DNA of 64,000 bases from Aerococcus christensenii (GTDB lineage Bacteria > Bacillota > Bacilli > Lactobacillales > Aerococcaceae): the NCBI RefSeq assembly GCF_001543105.1, contig NZ_CP014159.1, positions 1,178,001-1,242,000 on the forward strand, written 5' to 3'. Made by a program: the position numbers and the translations under genes. Shown one piece after another: positions 20,525 to 29,711 of the stretch (within the stretch, counting starts at the first letter, position 1; each line of letters opens with the position of its first letter). A model generated the notes under the pieces. That model searched no databases. It was not told the DNA's origin and worked only from the letters and a program-made list of their open reading frames with translations.

Positions 20525-20770
20525 ATGAGTCAAGTAGAGACAACTTTAGAGCTATTATTTAAGACGAGTGATCACAAGCGGAAGACTGTGCGCTTTAAGC
20601 GGCCTAAGGAGAACTTGACAGAGGCAGAGGTGAAGCCGGCCTTGTCAGCCATCCAGTCAGTGAAGATCTTCAAGGGGTTGGAAGGCGTAGATCCTTATGC
20701 GGAAGTCCTCGGCGCCCAATATGTGAAGCGTGAAGTGGTCGGTATCTATTCCAAAGCAACTGCCGAATAG
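20525..20770 (+). CDS. DUF2922 family small protein
   Basis: 81 residues. TTLELLFKTSDHKRKTVRF, then PKENLTEAEVKPALSAIQ and VLGAQYVKREV, follow the DUF2922 pattern (strand pair, DLTxEEVxxAM-like helix, final GAxxVxRE strand). Function is unknown. AGGAGGGG precedes the ATG, 12 bp after the upstream gene. No signal peptide or membrane segment is seen. Confidence 0.75.
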   Translation: MSQVETTLELLFKTSDHKRKTVRFKRPKENLTEAEVKPALSAIQSVKIFKGLEGVDPYAEVLGAQYVKREVVGIYSKATAE

Positions 20771-20805
20771 GAAAGACCTGGGCGGTAGAAGAAGGGAGGT
20801 ATAGG

Positions 20806-21069
20806 ATGTTGACAGTGGCGAGTTATGGATCGGCAATTCTGGTGGTTGTGACTTTGGTGGTGAAGCTCTTCCACTTGGTGAATGCCATCCAGATCTTGAT
20901 CTTGAAGCTGTATTGCTTGGAAGATTGGGTGAAGGAAGCGGAAGAGCAGAACAGCCTTTGGCGGCAGTCCCTTCGCATGATGGAGGAGCGACTGGTGAGG
21001 TTAGAGCGTCAGGTGGATCCCACTCTAGGGGGAAGTCCTTTCCTCTCTTCGGGGCGGGAAAGGGCTTGA
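20806..21069 (+). CDS. small single-pass membrane protein of the sigma/DUF cassette
   Basis: 87 residues: an N-terminal hydrophobic helix (about residues 8-35) followed by an amphipathic, probably coiled-coil stretch (WVKEAEEQNSLWRQSLRMME) and a basic tail. The position corresponds to the YvrJ-type membrane protein found in similar DUF1659-DUF2922 clusters, although it is longer, and I cannot confirm family membership. GAAGGGAGG precedes the ATG. Confidence 0.6.
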   Translation: MLTVASYGSAILVVVTLVVKLFHLVNAIQILILKLYCLEDWVKEAEEQNSLWRQSLRMMEERLVRLERQVDPTLGGSPFLSSGRERA

Positions 21070-21122
21070 GTAGACGGCATGTGTTGAAGTAGTAACGAGC
21101 AGACATTCTCCAGTTTGAGAGG

Positions 21123-21155
21123 TAGACGAGCTTACCTTGAGCTCGTCTATTTCTT
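21123..21155 (+). terminator. terminator of the sigma/DUF cassette
   Basis: TAGACGAGCT and AGCTCGTCTA stem with a 7-base loop, then a short T-rich tail. Confidence 0.75.
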
Positions 21156-21261
21156 GAGAAATTGAGACGGTTACTTGTGAGGGACCTGCTGTGAGAGTCC
21201 TTGATGCTTGCGAGCTGAATGAGAGACTGGCGAGGTACCTATTCTATAGAAGAAAGACAAT

Positions 21262-21312
21262 AAAAAATCCTTCCTAAGGAGAGCTAGAAGCTCTGTTTAG
21301 GAAGGATTTTTT
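21262..21312 (-). terminator. bidirectional terminator at the mevalonate operon end
   Basis: AAAAAATCCTTCCTAA pairs with TTTAGGAAGGATTTTTT; A- and T-tracts flank the stem, so it can act on both strands. It lies 30 bp beyond the fni stop. Confidence 0.88.
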
Positions 21313-21342
21313 GCGTGAGGTTCCTTTGGTAGGAACATATTT

Positions 21343-22395
21343 TTAAGTGTTTTGACAGCGCTGGGCTAAGGGGCGAACATCAATGCTGCGGACTTGGCAC
21401 CAGTCGCGTGTTTCACCTAAGACGACGAGGGAGCGGTGTCTGAGAGCGGGCAAGTTCGGCGCATTAAGCATGGCTAAGATGAGCTGCATCTCTTCTTGGA
21501 AGGTGTGAACCCAGGCGATGATGTCGTCGACCTCTTGGTGGAGAACTCGGTGGAGGAATTCGCCGCTCATGCCGACTGCTTGGGCGCCGAGGGAGAGGGC
21601 GAGGCAGGCTTGAAGTGGGGTATGAATCCCACCAGAAGCGATAAAGTCGGCCTGATGGAGGAAGGGTTGGGCTTCAAGAAGGGAGATGGGGGTTGTTTGT
21701 CCCCAGTCTTCGAGGTAGGCGAGTTCTTGTTCAGTCCGCCGCGCGTTTTCTATCTGAAGGAAGTTAGTGCCGCCTCTGCCACTGAGGTCGATGGTTTGTG
21801 CGCCACAATCGAGGAGGGATTGGATGGCTTCACGGGAGAGGCCGAAGCCGACTTCCTTGACGAGGACGGGGACGGGGGAAGTGGCGAGAATCTCCTGAAG
21901 GTTGTCTTGGAGAGGGCGAAAGTCGCGGTCCCCTTCTGGCATGGCGATCTCTTGAGGCACATTGAGATGGACCGCCAGAGCGTCGGCTTGAAGGAGGTCG
22001 ATCACTTGGCGGGCATCCTTTGCGGTGTGGTTGGCCCCGATGTTAGCGATGAGGAAGTTTTGAGGAGCGGTTTTCCGGAGAATAGTGAAGCTGTCCTGAC
22101 AGGAGGGATCCTTGAGGGCAGAGGAAAGGGAGCCACTCTCGAGGGCAAGGCCGGTTTCTCTGGCTACGAGGGCGAGTTTTTGGTTGAGAGATTTTGTCCA
22201 GTTACTGCCTCCTGTCATCGCATTGATGAAGAAGGGAAGGGCGAAGTTCTGGTGAAAGAGCGTCGTTTGGAGGTCCACATGATCGACCTGAACGGTGCTG
22301 AGGGACTGGTGGACGAAGCGAAGGTCGTCGAAAGGACTGGAAGATGGCGTATAGAACTGATCAGCGAGGTGGACGTGGTCATTTTTTCTGTTCAT
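21343..22395 (-). CDS. fni: type 2 isopentenyl-diphosphate delta-isomerase (FMN/NADPH)
   Basis: Interconverts IPP and DMAPP. 350 residues starting MNRKNDHVHLADQFY, with the family FMN-binding segments LPFFINAMTGGS, IANIGANH, VPVLVKEVGFGLSREAI, DLSGRGGTNF and ASGGIHTPLQACLALSLGAQAVGM. The ATG at 22395 follows GAAAGGAAG. It ends the mevalonate operon, 56 bp after the phosphomevalonate kinase stop. It is unrelated to the type 1 enzyme. Confidence 0.96.
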   Translation of the reverse strand: MNRKNDHVHLADQFYTPSSSPFDDLRFVHQSLSTVQVDHVDLQTTLFHQNFALPFFINAMTGGSNWTKSLNQKLALVARETGLALESGSLSSALKDPSCQDSFTILRKTAPQNFLIANIGANHTAKDARQVIDLLQADALAVHLNVPQEIAMPEGDRDFRPLQDNLQEILATSPVPVLVKEVGFGLSREAIQSLLDCGAQTIDLSGRGGTNFLQIENARRTEQELAYLEDWGQTTPISLLEAQPFLHQADFIASGGIHTPLQACLALSLGAQAVGMSGEFLHRVLHQEVDDIIAWVHTFQEEMQLILAMLNAPNLPALRHRSLVVLGETRDWCQVRSIDVRPLAQRCQNT

Positions 22396-22451
22396 AGGGA
22401 AAACTTCCTTTCTATGCGGAGGGATAGAGGACTCAGACTTTGCTTAGACTT

Positions 22452-23558
22452 CTAGGACATAACGAGGGAAAAGGGCAGCGGTGAGAGGCCGGCGGTTTGC
22501 CAGCGGGTGCGGACTTCTTGAGCGATGGAAGGATTGGGGCAGAGAGCGATGGCACAGTCTCCCCCACCGGCTCCGGAAATTTTGGAGGCGGCTTGGCAGT
22601 ACTGGGCGAGGGTGACCGCTTGCTTGAGGGCTGGCGTCTGATAAGGAACGGGTCGGTTGTGATGGTAGCGGAGAAGGCTAGTTCCGTTGGCGATGAGAGC
22701 GGCTTGTGCTTTGTCCCAGTTGGACTGGTTGAGGGCCGTCTGGAGGGCGTTCACCTGAGATTGGGAAGCTTGGAGGAAGTCTTCTGTCGTGAGGACTTGT
22801 CTCTGTTCAAAATGGTCGGTGTTGTTGAGATGACCAGCGTTGTTAATTTGGAGAAGGTCATCAGTGGAGGAAGGGCTTTTGGTCCAAGCAATGGCCATCT
22901 CCCAGTCTGTAGGCCAAGGAAGAGGCTGAATGTCTAGTCCCGGCCAGTAGGAAGGATTGAGTAAGTCTTCTAGCTGGTAAGAAGTGGTGAGGGCTTGGTT
23001 GAGAAGCGTCGGATCGAAGTTCTGGTAGGCGATAAGCGTGCGGAAGCTGGTGCAAGCGATATCCCCGAAGGACCCCGAAAGGCCGATCCGCTTTTGGCTG
23101 ATGACGGCGAGCTGGTAGATCAAGCGAGGGGTGTAAGGCACATGGTAGGCTTGGAGGAGGGCTTCGATACAGGCAACGCTGACTGCGGCAGAAGACCCGA
23201 GTCCGTATTTGGCGCCGGAGGGACTGTCGAGGTCAGACTGGATCGTTAGGACATAAGGGCGTGGTAGCAGAGCAGGTCCATGAGTGAGGAGGTAGCGGTA
23301 GCTTGTCTCCAAGCAGCTAGCAATCAGGACAAAGGGATCAGGAAGGCCCTGTACCCTTCCCGTTTCATCTACTGTCCAGTTGAGCGGGAGGGGGCTTTGG
23401 TTAGTGACCAAGTGTCCGATTCCGTCCGTTGAAGGGGTGAGGGAGAGATGGAGGTAGGCACTGATTGCAGCGATCACGGCGCTGTGGTAGGGATGCGTGA
23501 CGGCGTATTCGCCAGCTAGATAGAGTTTGCCGGGCACTTGAAGGGTGATCTTAGGCAT
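22452..23558 (-). CDS. mvaK2: phosphomevalonate kinase
   Basis: GHMP-family kinase converting phosphomevalonate to mevalonate diphosphate. 368 residues from ATG 23558 (MPKITLQVPGKLYLAGEYAV). The ATP loop is KYGLGSSAAVSVACIEAL near residues 105-122, and the C-terminal SGAGGGDCAIAL is the third GHMP motif. The frame runs 36 codons further upstream inside mvaD, but the start chosen matches the family and overlaps the mvaD stop by 8 bp, so coupled translation is likely. Confidence 0.95.
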   Translation of the reverse strand: MPKITLQVPGKLYLAGEYAVTHPYHSAVIAAISAYLHLSLTPSTDGIGHLVTNQSPLPLNWTVDETGRVQGLPDPFVLIASCLETSYRYLLTHGPALLPRPYVLTIQSDLDSPSGAKYGLGSSAAVSVACIEALLQAYHVPYTPRLIYQLAVISQKRIGLSGSFGDIACTSFRTLIAYQNFDPTLLNQALTTSYQLEDLLNPSYWPGLDIQPLPWPTDWEMAIAWTKSPSSTDDLLQINNAGHLNNTDHFEQRQVLTTEDFLQASQSQVNALQTALNQSNWDKAQAALIANGTSLLRYHHNRPVPYQTPALKQAVTLAQYCQAASKISGAGGGDCAIALCPNPSIAQEVRTRWQTAGLSPLPFSLVMS

Positions 23559-24549
23559 GGAGGGCCTCCAAGTGATCGAGAAGTTGGATCCCTTGACCAG
23601 GTTTGGAAGCGATGAGTTGGTCAGAAGGAAAGTGGGCTTGAAGTTTGGCCATGATCCGGTCTGCATCGGAATAATGACAGAGGACTTTCACATTGGGACC
23701 TGCGTCCATGGTGACATAGGCGGGGATACCACTTTGCCGGATCTGGTGGACAGCTTGGATAGCGACGAGGGTCTCGGGTTCAAAATAGGAAAACGGAGGA
23801 TTGGCAGAGAGGGTCGTGGCGTGCATCATCATGGCGTGGTGTTCTGCGATTTCGCCGATTTTTTGAAGGTCGTGGGCCTTAATGGCGGGTTTGATGGCGG
23901 CGAGTTTCTCTTTGGAAAGAGTTGGCCAAAGGGAGTAGAAGGGAGAGGTGGCCATTGCGTGTGCCATGCCTTCTCTGGAGGAGATGACCTTTTGTTTTTT
24001 GTTGAGGGCGATAATAATCATACCAATGTCCCACTGGGCGTCGTCAAAGGGAAGGGCGATGGAATCTTTATCACCGGTCCCTTTTTGCCATTCGACAAAA
24101 CCGCCGAAGATGGACCGAGTGGCAGATCCAGACCCTAAGCGAGCAAAGCGGGAGAGGGTAGTTAGATCGAGTCCTAGAGCGAGGGCTTGGTTGCAAGCAC
24201 CTGCCAAAGCGGCAAAGGCACTTGCAGAGCTGGCTAGTCCGGCTGCTGTGGGAACGTGGTTGTAGGAAGTCACTTGTGCCTTGAGACTAGTTCCCGCGTA
24301 GGCACGAAAGTGGTCCAAAAACTGGCTAATTCTTTGCGTTTCTGCTTCTTCTTGCAGGGTATCGTTTAGGATCAAACGATCGCTGGTGAAATCACTGGAG
24401 AAGTGAACTTCAGTATCGGTGTAGAAGCGATCGAGGGTAAGGGATAGGTTACTATTCATGGGTAAGATCAGGTCTTGATCTCTTTTTCCCCAGTATTTGA
24501 TGAGGGCAATATTAGTATGGGCACGACAAATGCCTTGTAGTGGTGCCAT
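23551..24549 (-). CDS. mvaD: diphosphomevalonate decarboxylase
   Basis: ATP-dependent decarboxylation giving isopentenyl diphosphate. 332 residues with RAHTNIALIKYWGKRDQ at the N-terminus (a signature of the enzyme), AAGLASSASAFAALAGACN as the GHMP phosphate loop and TMDAGPNVKVLC near the C-terminus. GGAGG lies 7 bp before the ATG. Second gene of the operon, 15 bp after mvk. Confidence 0.97.
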   Translation of the reverse strand: MAPLQGICRAHTNIALIKYWGKRDQDLILPMNSNLSLTLDRFYTDTEVHFSSDFTSDRLILNDTLQEEAETQRISQFLDHFRAYAGTSLKAQVTSYNHVPTAAGLASSASAFAALAGACNQALALGLDLTTLSRFARLGSGSATRSIFGGFVEWQKGTGDKDSIALPFDDAQWDIGMIIIALNKKQKVISSREGMAHAMATSPFYSLWPTLSKEKLAAIKPAIKAHDLQKIGEIAEHHAMMMHATTLSANPPFSYFEPETLVAIQAVHQIRQSGIPAYVTMDAGPNVKVLCHYSDADRIMAKLQAHFPSDQLIASKPGQGIQLLDHLEALHA

Positions 24550-24564
24550 GAGAGGCCTCCTTTG

Positions 24565-25521
24565 TTAGTATTGACTGCTGAGGGGCATCAGCCAGGTGTC
24601 TGATGCGTAAGGACTGTGAGTGAGAGCTTCTTGGAGGGCGAGGGCTTGGTCGTGAGTTTCGACAAGACCATAGTAACAGCCTCCACCACCGCCACCGGTC
24701 AGTTTGGCGGCCACTGCTCCGTGTTTGAGCATCTCTTGAATGCCGAAGTCTAACTCTGGACTTGAAACTTGTAGACTCTGTAAATAAGTTTGAGCGGATT
24801 GGATAATGGAAGCGAGGGTCTCTAAGGACGATTGAGAAGCAGTGAGAGCTTCCGCAAAGCGAGGGGTGAGCTCTCCAAGTCCGTCGATGGCTTGATGAAC
24901 AGCAGCTTTTCGAGCGGGATAAGGACTGTCGTAAGCTGTCTTGACCCGTTCAACGGTTGACTTGGTATTTCCTGCGATCCCACTATCTGCGACGACTAAC
25001 CAGTAAGGGGTGTGGAAGTCGAAGACGGTTGGGTGTTGACCTTTTTGGAAGAGGAGGGGCTGGTTGAGGGCAGTGACTCGAGCATCCAGTCCACTCGGAT
25101 GGCCGTGAGAGATAGTCTCTGCATAGTCCGCATAGTCTAAGAGGTCTTCTGTCGTAAGTGGACGGTCTAAGTATTGGTAGAAAGCTCGAATAAAGGCCAC
25201 CGAAAGCGCAGCCGAAGAACCCAAGCCGCGTTCGATAGGGAGGCTTGAGCTAACTCGAATGGTGAAATGAGTCCTTTCTAAGTGAAAGTCATGACGCAAA
25301 ATATTGAATAAGCCGATGAGGGCATCCAAGCGATTGGGTGCTTCTTCTGTAGGCCCTTCGTAAATATCCGAGAAAAGATAAGAATGATTGCCTGCAGGTT
25401 CCAATTGGACGGAAATCGTCGCTGCGCGGAAGGGAAGAGCGATAGAGGGCTTCTGATAGACCACACTATGCTCTCCTATTAAGATGAGTTTGCCATGGGA
25501 TTGACCTGTGATTGTTTTCAT
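24565..25521 (-). CDS. mvk: mevalonate kinase
   Basis: First kinase of the lower mevalonate pathway. 318 residues with HGKLILIGEHSVVY (GHMP motif 1), PIERGLGSSAALSVAFIRA (motif 2, near residues 95-115) and KLTGGGGGGCYYGL (motif 3). First gene of the minus-strand operon mvk-mvaD-mvaK2-fni, the usual order in Lactobacillales; HMG-CoA synthase and reductase are not in this window. Confidence 0.96.
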   Translation of the reverse strand: MKTITGQSHGKLILIGEHSVVYQKPSIALPFRAATISVQLEPAGNHSYLFSDIYEGPTEEAPNRLDALIGLFNILRHDFHLERTHFTIRVSSSLPIERGLGSSAALSVAFIRAFYQYLDRPLTTEDLLDYADYAETISHGHPSGLDARVTALNQPLLFQKGQHPTVFDFHTPYWLVVADSGIAGNTKSTVERVKTAYDSPYPARKAAVHQAIDGLGELTPRFAEALTASQSSLETLASIIQSAQTYLQSLQVSSPELDFGIQEMLKHGAVAAKLTGGGGGGCYYGLVETHDQALALQEALTHSPYASDTWLMPLSSQY

Positions 25522-25547
25522 AATGTTCCCCCGTTCATAACATTATA

Positions 25548-25577
25548 ATCATACAATAAAAGATCGTCGAATAACAA
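25548..25577 (-). promoter_or_regulatory. mevalonate operon promoter
   Basis: On the minus strand TTGTTA (25577-25572), 18 bp, TATGAT (25553-25548). An overlapping TATAAT lies 5 bp closer to the gene but with poor -35 spacing. Confidence 0.5.
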
Positions 25578-25781
25578 CTTTGTAGGGAATTTTTTTAGGA
25601 TTCCTTAGATTTTAAGAGAGAAGTTATTTTGCTGAAAAAGGACGAGAGAGGAAGTGCGAATAAAGCCCTATATTTAATGAAGGAAAAATTTATTTTAGGG
25701 AAAGTATGGAGGACTTGTCCTAGTCAAAACGAACAATTCTTTTCTGAAAAAGTTTTAAGATCCGTGAAAAGGGCTTATTTT

Positions 25782-25821
25782 CGAAAACGTTTCTAGTAAT
25801 TAAAGCCTATTTTTGATAAAA
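25782..25821 (+). promoter_or_regulatory. guaA upstream region: cre-like site and -10 box
   Basis: CGAAAACGTTTCTA (25782-25795) resembles the CcpA cre consensus TGWAANCGNTNWCA with end mismatches. TAAAAT (25816-25821) is a candidate -10 about 35 bp before the start. Both are weak. Confidence 0.35.
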
Positions 25822-25851
25822 TGAAGGCGATATGGAAAGGAAAGTGAGCCA

Positions 25852-27411
25852 GTGAACCTTATGAATACATTACATGATGTTGAAAAAATTATCGTTCTTG
25901 ACTACGGAAGCCAGTACAATCAATTGATTACGCGGCGCATTCGTGAGATGGGCGTCTATTCTGAATTGCAATCCCACCGTCAAACGGCTGAAGAGATTGT
26001 CAAACAAGGCAACGTGAAGGGAATCATCCTCTCTGGCGGGCCGAACTCTGTTTATGAGGAGGGGTCCTTTGATATTGATCCCGCTATCTTCGACTTGGAC
26101 ATTCCTGTTTTGGGAATCTGCTACGGGATGCAATTGATTACCAAGAAATTTGGGGGAATTGTGGAAGCTTCTGATAAGCGGGAATACGGGCAACAAGTGA
26201 TGACGATTTCCAAGACAGATTCCTGTATCTTCAAGGGCCTTGCCTGTGAAGAGACCGTCTTGATGAGTCATGGGGACCGGATTAGTCAGATCCCTGAAGG
26301 TTTTGAAATTTCTGCTTTTGCGCCGAATAGTCCAGTCGCTGCCTTCGAAGACAGTCAACGTCGGATTTATGGTTTCCAATACCATCCAGAAGTTCGTTCT
26401 TCCTTGCACGGTAACCTTATGTTACGGAACTTTATCTATGAAGTTTGTGGTTGCCAAGGCAATTGGAGCATGGCGGACTTTATTGAAATGCAAATTCAAA
26501 ATATCCGTCAAAAAGTTGGCAAGAAGAAGGTCTTACTGGGGCTATCTGGTGGGGTTGACTCTTCAGTGACAGGGGTTCTTCTCCAAAAAGCGATCGGGGA
26601 TCAATTAGTCTGCATCTTCGTTGACCATGGTCTCTTGCGGAAGGGTGAAGCCAAGCAAGTGATGGATACCTTAGGTGGTAAGTTCGGCTTGAACATTATC
26701 GCTGTAGATGCTTCTGAACGTTTCTTGACTAAGTTAGCAGGGGTAAGTGAACCTGAAAAGAAACGGAAGATTATCGGGAATGAGTTTATCGAAGTCTTCA
26801 ATGACGAAGCCACCAAGTTGAATGGGGTAGACTTCCTCGCTCAAGGAACTCTCTATACCGACGTGATCGAATCTGGGACAGAAACCGCTGAAACTATCAA
26901 GTCTCACCATAATGTTGGGGGACTTCCAGAGGAAATGCACTTTGAATTGATTGAACCTTTGAATACTTTATTCAAGGATGAAGTTCGGGCAGTAGGAACG
27001 CAATTAGGGATGCCAGATGAGATCGTTTGGCGGCAACCTTTCCCAGGGCCAGGCTTGGCTATTCGGGTGATCGGTGCGGTGACTGCTGAGAAGTTAGAAA
27101 TCGTTCGTGAATCGGATGCTATCCTCCGTGAAGAGATCGCTAAGGCAGGATTAGATCGGGAGATCTGGCAATACTTCACCGTCCTCCCTGGCTTTAAGTC
27201 TGTGGGCGTGATGGGAGACAAGCGGACCTATGACTACACCATCGCTATTCGGGCGATTACTAGTGTGGATGGCATGACCGCTGACTGGGCACGAATTCCT
27301 TATGATGTGCTCGATACGATTAGTCGTCGAATCGTCAATGAAGTCGGCGGCATTAACCGCGTCGTGGTGGACTGCACCTCTAAGCCGCCTGCAACAGTAG
27401 AATGGGAATAA
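25852..27411 (+). CDS. guaA: GMP synthase (glutamine-hydrolysing)
   Basis: Converts XMP to GMP using glutamine. 519 residues: class I glutamine amidotransferase domain ([11 protein letters not shown] with the nucleophilic Cys near residue 88, and GFQYHPEV), then the ATP-pyrophosphatase domain with GLSGGVDSS (near residue 230), and the C-terminal dimerisation domain ending [16 protein letters not shown] [15 protein letters not shown] 25852 has AAAGGA 10 bp ahead; ATG 25861 is an alternative. The 3' end is used as an attachment site by integrated elements, and the coding end is restored intact. Confidence 0.97.
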   Translation: MNLMNTLHDVEKIIVLDYGSQYNQLITRRIREMGVYSELQSHRQTAEEIVKQGNVKGIILSGGPNSVYEEGSFDIDPAIFDLDIPVLGICYGMQLITKKFGGIVEASDKREYGQQVMTISKTDSCIFKGLACEETVLMSHGDRISQIPEGFEISAFAPNSPVAAFEDSQRRIYGFQYHPEVRSSLHGNLMLRNFIYEVCGCQGNWSMADFIEMQIQNIRQKVGKKKVLLGLSGGVDSSVTGVLLQKAIGDQLVCIFVDHGLLRKGEAKQVMDTLGGKFGLNIIAVDASERFLTKLAGVSEPEKKRKIIGNEFIEVFNDEATKLNGVDFLAQGTLYTDVIESGTETAETIKSHHNVGGLPEEMHFELIEPLNTLFKDEVRAVGTQLGMPDEIVWRQPFPGPGLAIRVIGAVTAEKLEIVRESDAILREEIAKAGLDREIWQYFTVLPGFKSVGVMGDKRTYDYTIAIRAITSVDGMTADWARIPYDVLDTISRRIVNEVGGINRVVVDCTSKPPATVEWE

Positions 27412-27418
27412 TAGCAAA
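27401..27418. repeat. attL core at the guaA 3' end (copy 1)
   Basis: TGGGAATAATAGCAAA spans the last guaA codons and stop. The same 16 bp recur exactly at 35979-35994 and with two mismatches at 33318-33333. The guaA 3' end is a known target of tyrosine-recombinase elements. Confidence 0.8.
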
Positions 27419-27495
27419 AAAACAAAAAACCTTGTAAAATCAATGGTTACAGAAGATTAAAAACTGTAACTGGGATTAAAATGGGAACATTTGTT

Positions 27496-27580
27496 AAAAA
27501 GAATAAATTGAATAATAGTTCCAAGTGGTTTACATTTGGGCAAAAAAAATCAGACCGTAGTTTCAAACTGCGGTCTTTTT
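27496..27580. repeat. element left-end repeat, copy 1
   Basis: About 80 bp, starting AAAAAGAATAAATTGAATAA and ending in the hairpin AGACCGTAGTTT/AAACTGCGGTCT (27552-27576), is repeated at 33409-33490 with few differences. It marks the left end of tandem elements after each attachment core. Confidence 0.85.
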
Positions 27581-27594
27581 GTGTATATATTATT

Positions 27595-27805
27595 TATGAG
27601 GATTATTTTATTTAGACATCTTCAATGGCTACTTTCAAATGCAACAAATAATATAAATCAGATTGCAAAAGCACCTAATACAACTGGTGTTATTTACAAG
27701 AAAGATATTGATTATATGAGAGAAAAAATAGAAAAATTGTCAAAAGAAATATGGGATATACATTCTCTACTGCTTAACAGATCAAAAGAAAGTTCTGGTG
27801 ATTAG
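27595..27805 (+). pseudogene. mobC: truncated MobC-like mobilisation accessory protein
   Basis: The C-terminal part NNINQIAKAPNTTGVIYKKD, then a helical end, matches MobC relaxosome proteins (the NLNQIAxxxN motif). The N-terminal ribbon-helix-helix region is missing: only about 20 unrelated codons precede it. Its stop overlaps the start of the relaxase frame, as in intact mobC-mobA pairs. It is a remnant of the element's transfer module. Confidence 0.7.
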
Positions 27806-27806
27806 T

Positions 27807-29128
27807 ATGGCAATTACAAAAATACATCCAATAAAATCAACTCTAAATTTGGCAATAGATTATACAACTAAAAGTGAAAAAATTGATTAAAAAATTTTGG
27901 TATCTCCATTTAATTGTCATCCATCTACTGCCCACATTTAATTTCTGAAAACTAGAGAAGACAATGATACTAAATTTACAGTTCTGGCTATACACTTGAT
28001 TCAATCTTTTCTACCAGGAGAGGCTAATCATATAAAAGCTCACGAAATTGGAATGGAATTATGTAAGAAAATTTTAAAAGGAGATTATGAATTTGTTTTT
28101 GCAACTCATATAGATAGAGGACATATCCATAACCATATTATTTTCAATAATGTTAATTACATGACAGGTAAATGCTACCAATTTAACAAAAAAACTTACC
28201 ATAAAATCAGGTATCAAAGTGATGAATTATGTAAAGAAAATAAGCTTTCAGTCATTGATGAATATTATGAAGCTTACAAAAGAAAATACAAAACTGCTGG
28301 TAAATCTTGGTACGAATATGACCAAAACAAGAAAGGAAATTCTTGGAAGTCTAAACTGCAATTTGATATAGATAGAATGATTAATAAGTCTAAATCGTGG
28401 GAAGAGTTTTTGGAAAATATGAAAACTCTTGATTATGAAATTAAGTTTGGTAAACACATTGCTTTTCGTCATAAAGATAAGCAAAGATTTACAAGATTGA
28501 ATACTATCGGAGAAGATTATGCTGAGGAAAGAATCAAAGAAAGAATAGATTTAGCAATTAAAAATAAAGCTAATCCTATTAAAAAACGTGTAGGAAACGT
28601 CATTGATATATCTACTAATGAAAAAGCTCAATCCTCTAAAGACTATGAAGTTTGGGCAAGAAAACACAATATCAAACAATGGCTGATTCAATAATTAAAT
28701 TAAGAGAATAAGGAATTAATTCAATTACACAACTCGATGACCTGATCAAAAAATCAGCTGATGATAGACAAGATTTGTTAGATAAAATAAAGAAAATTGA
28801 AACTGAAATGAAGAGTTTATCCCAGGATATGGAAAATATAAATAAGTATCGTGAAATATATAAATACCACAAGAAAAATCCTAATGATAAGCAATTTGCA
28901 GAAGAGTATTATAGTGAGCTTTCTGTTTATAAAATAGCCGCTAAAGAAATTTTAGAAAACTATAAAAAACTACCAAACACCAAAGAAATATTAACGAGAC
29001 TCGATGAATTGCAAGAAAAAAAGAACACCCTTATGCAAGAGTATTCTTTGGATAAAGAGCAATTTTCTGACCTTGTTCAGTATATGAAAAACTATGAAAA
29101 TTATTATGGGATAGAAGTGGAGAGATAA
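27807..29128 (+). pseudogene. mobA: MobA/relaxase pseudogene with several stops
   Basis: The frame starts MAITKIHPIKSTLNLAIDYT and is closed by TAA at 27888 and again at 27939. It then stays open (27942-28694) with RGHIHNHIIFN, the metal-binding 3H motif of MobA/VirD2-type relaxases, then shifts frame near 28675, meets another TAA where a Tyr is expected, and continues as a coiled coil (about 28700-29128). Intact homologues nick oriT. The damage makes this nonfunctional. Confidence 0.85.
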
Positions 29129-29164
29129 AAAGCTATAAGCGTTGCTTACATTTATTAAAAATAC

Positions 29165-29230
29165 TTGACAAAATAAGTTTACAAGAGTAAACCTATTTTA
29201 AGTATTAAGTCTATATTTGTAAACGATAAG
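29165..29230 (+). promoter_or_regulatory. copYB promoter region with cop-box operator
   Basis: TTGACA (29165-29170) is followed by TTTACAAGAGTAAA (29179-29192), one mismatch from the CopY operator TTTACANNTGTAAA. A half-site TTTGTAAA lies at about 29216-29223, just ahead of GGAGGG. CopY would block the promoter until copper displaces it. Confidence 0.65.
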
Positions 29231-29242
29231 GAGGGAAAGACA

Positions 29243-29698
29243 ATGGGTGTAATAGTATATAATACTCATATCACAGATGCTGAGTGGGAAGTCATGCGTG
29301 TGGTTTGGGCAAATGATCGAGTAACTAGTAAAAAAGTCATTTCCGTATTGCAAGAAAAATTGGATTGGACACAATCCACTATCAAAACGATCTTAGGTCG
29401 ATTAGTTGAAAAAGGCGTACTAAATACAGAGCAAGAAGGTAGAAAGTTTATTTACACTGCCAATATTGAAGAGAAAGAAGCCGTAAGGGATTATGCAGAA
29501 GATATTTTTAACCGTATTTGCAATAAGAAAGTCGGAAATGTAATAGGAAGCATCATTGAAGATCATGCTTTAAGCTTCGATGATATAGATCGACTAGAAA
29601 AAATATTAGAGATGAAAAAATCTTTCGCAGTAGAAGAAGTGGATTGCAATTGTCCAGAAGGACAATGCGAATGTCATTTACATCATCATGAAGAATAA
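29243..29698 (+). CDS. copY: CopY/TcrY-family copper-responsive repressor
   Basis: 151 residues. A BlaI/MecI-type winged helix (residues 5-75, ITDAEWEVMRVVW and WTQSTIKTILGRLVEKG) is followed by a C-terminal metal centre CNCPEGQCEC, matching the CxCxxxxCxC motif through which Zn or Cu(I) sets DNA affinity. The start follows AAGGAGGG. It directly precedes copB, and a cop-box-like dyad lies upstream, so negative autoregulation of both genes is expected. Unlike its decayed neighbours it is intact. Confidence 0.95.
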   Translation: MGVIVYNTHITDAEWEVMRVVWANDRVTSKKVISVLQEKLDWTQSTIKTILGRLVEKGVLNTEQEGRKFIYTANIEEKEAVRDYAEDIFNRICNKKVGNVIGSIIEDHALSFDDIDRLEKILEMKKSFAVEEVDCNCPEGQCECHLHHHEE

Positions 29699-29711
29699 GG
29701 AGGAATTTAAA

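Noticed and set aside
21496..22455. Long plus-strand frames opposite the mevalonate operon
   Set aside because: Shadow frames of the high-GC coding sequence; the minus-strand products have full family motifs.
27536..27594. N-terminal extension of the mobC frame
   Set aside because: This part derives from the left-end repeat hairpin and does not resemble MobC.
29688..29711. Upstream ATG as start of copB
   Set aside because: It overlaps the copY end and lacks a ribosome site; ATG 29712 follows AAGGAGG.
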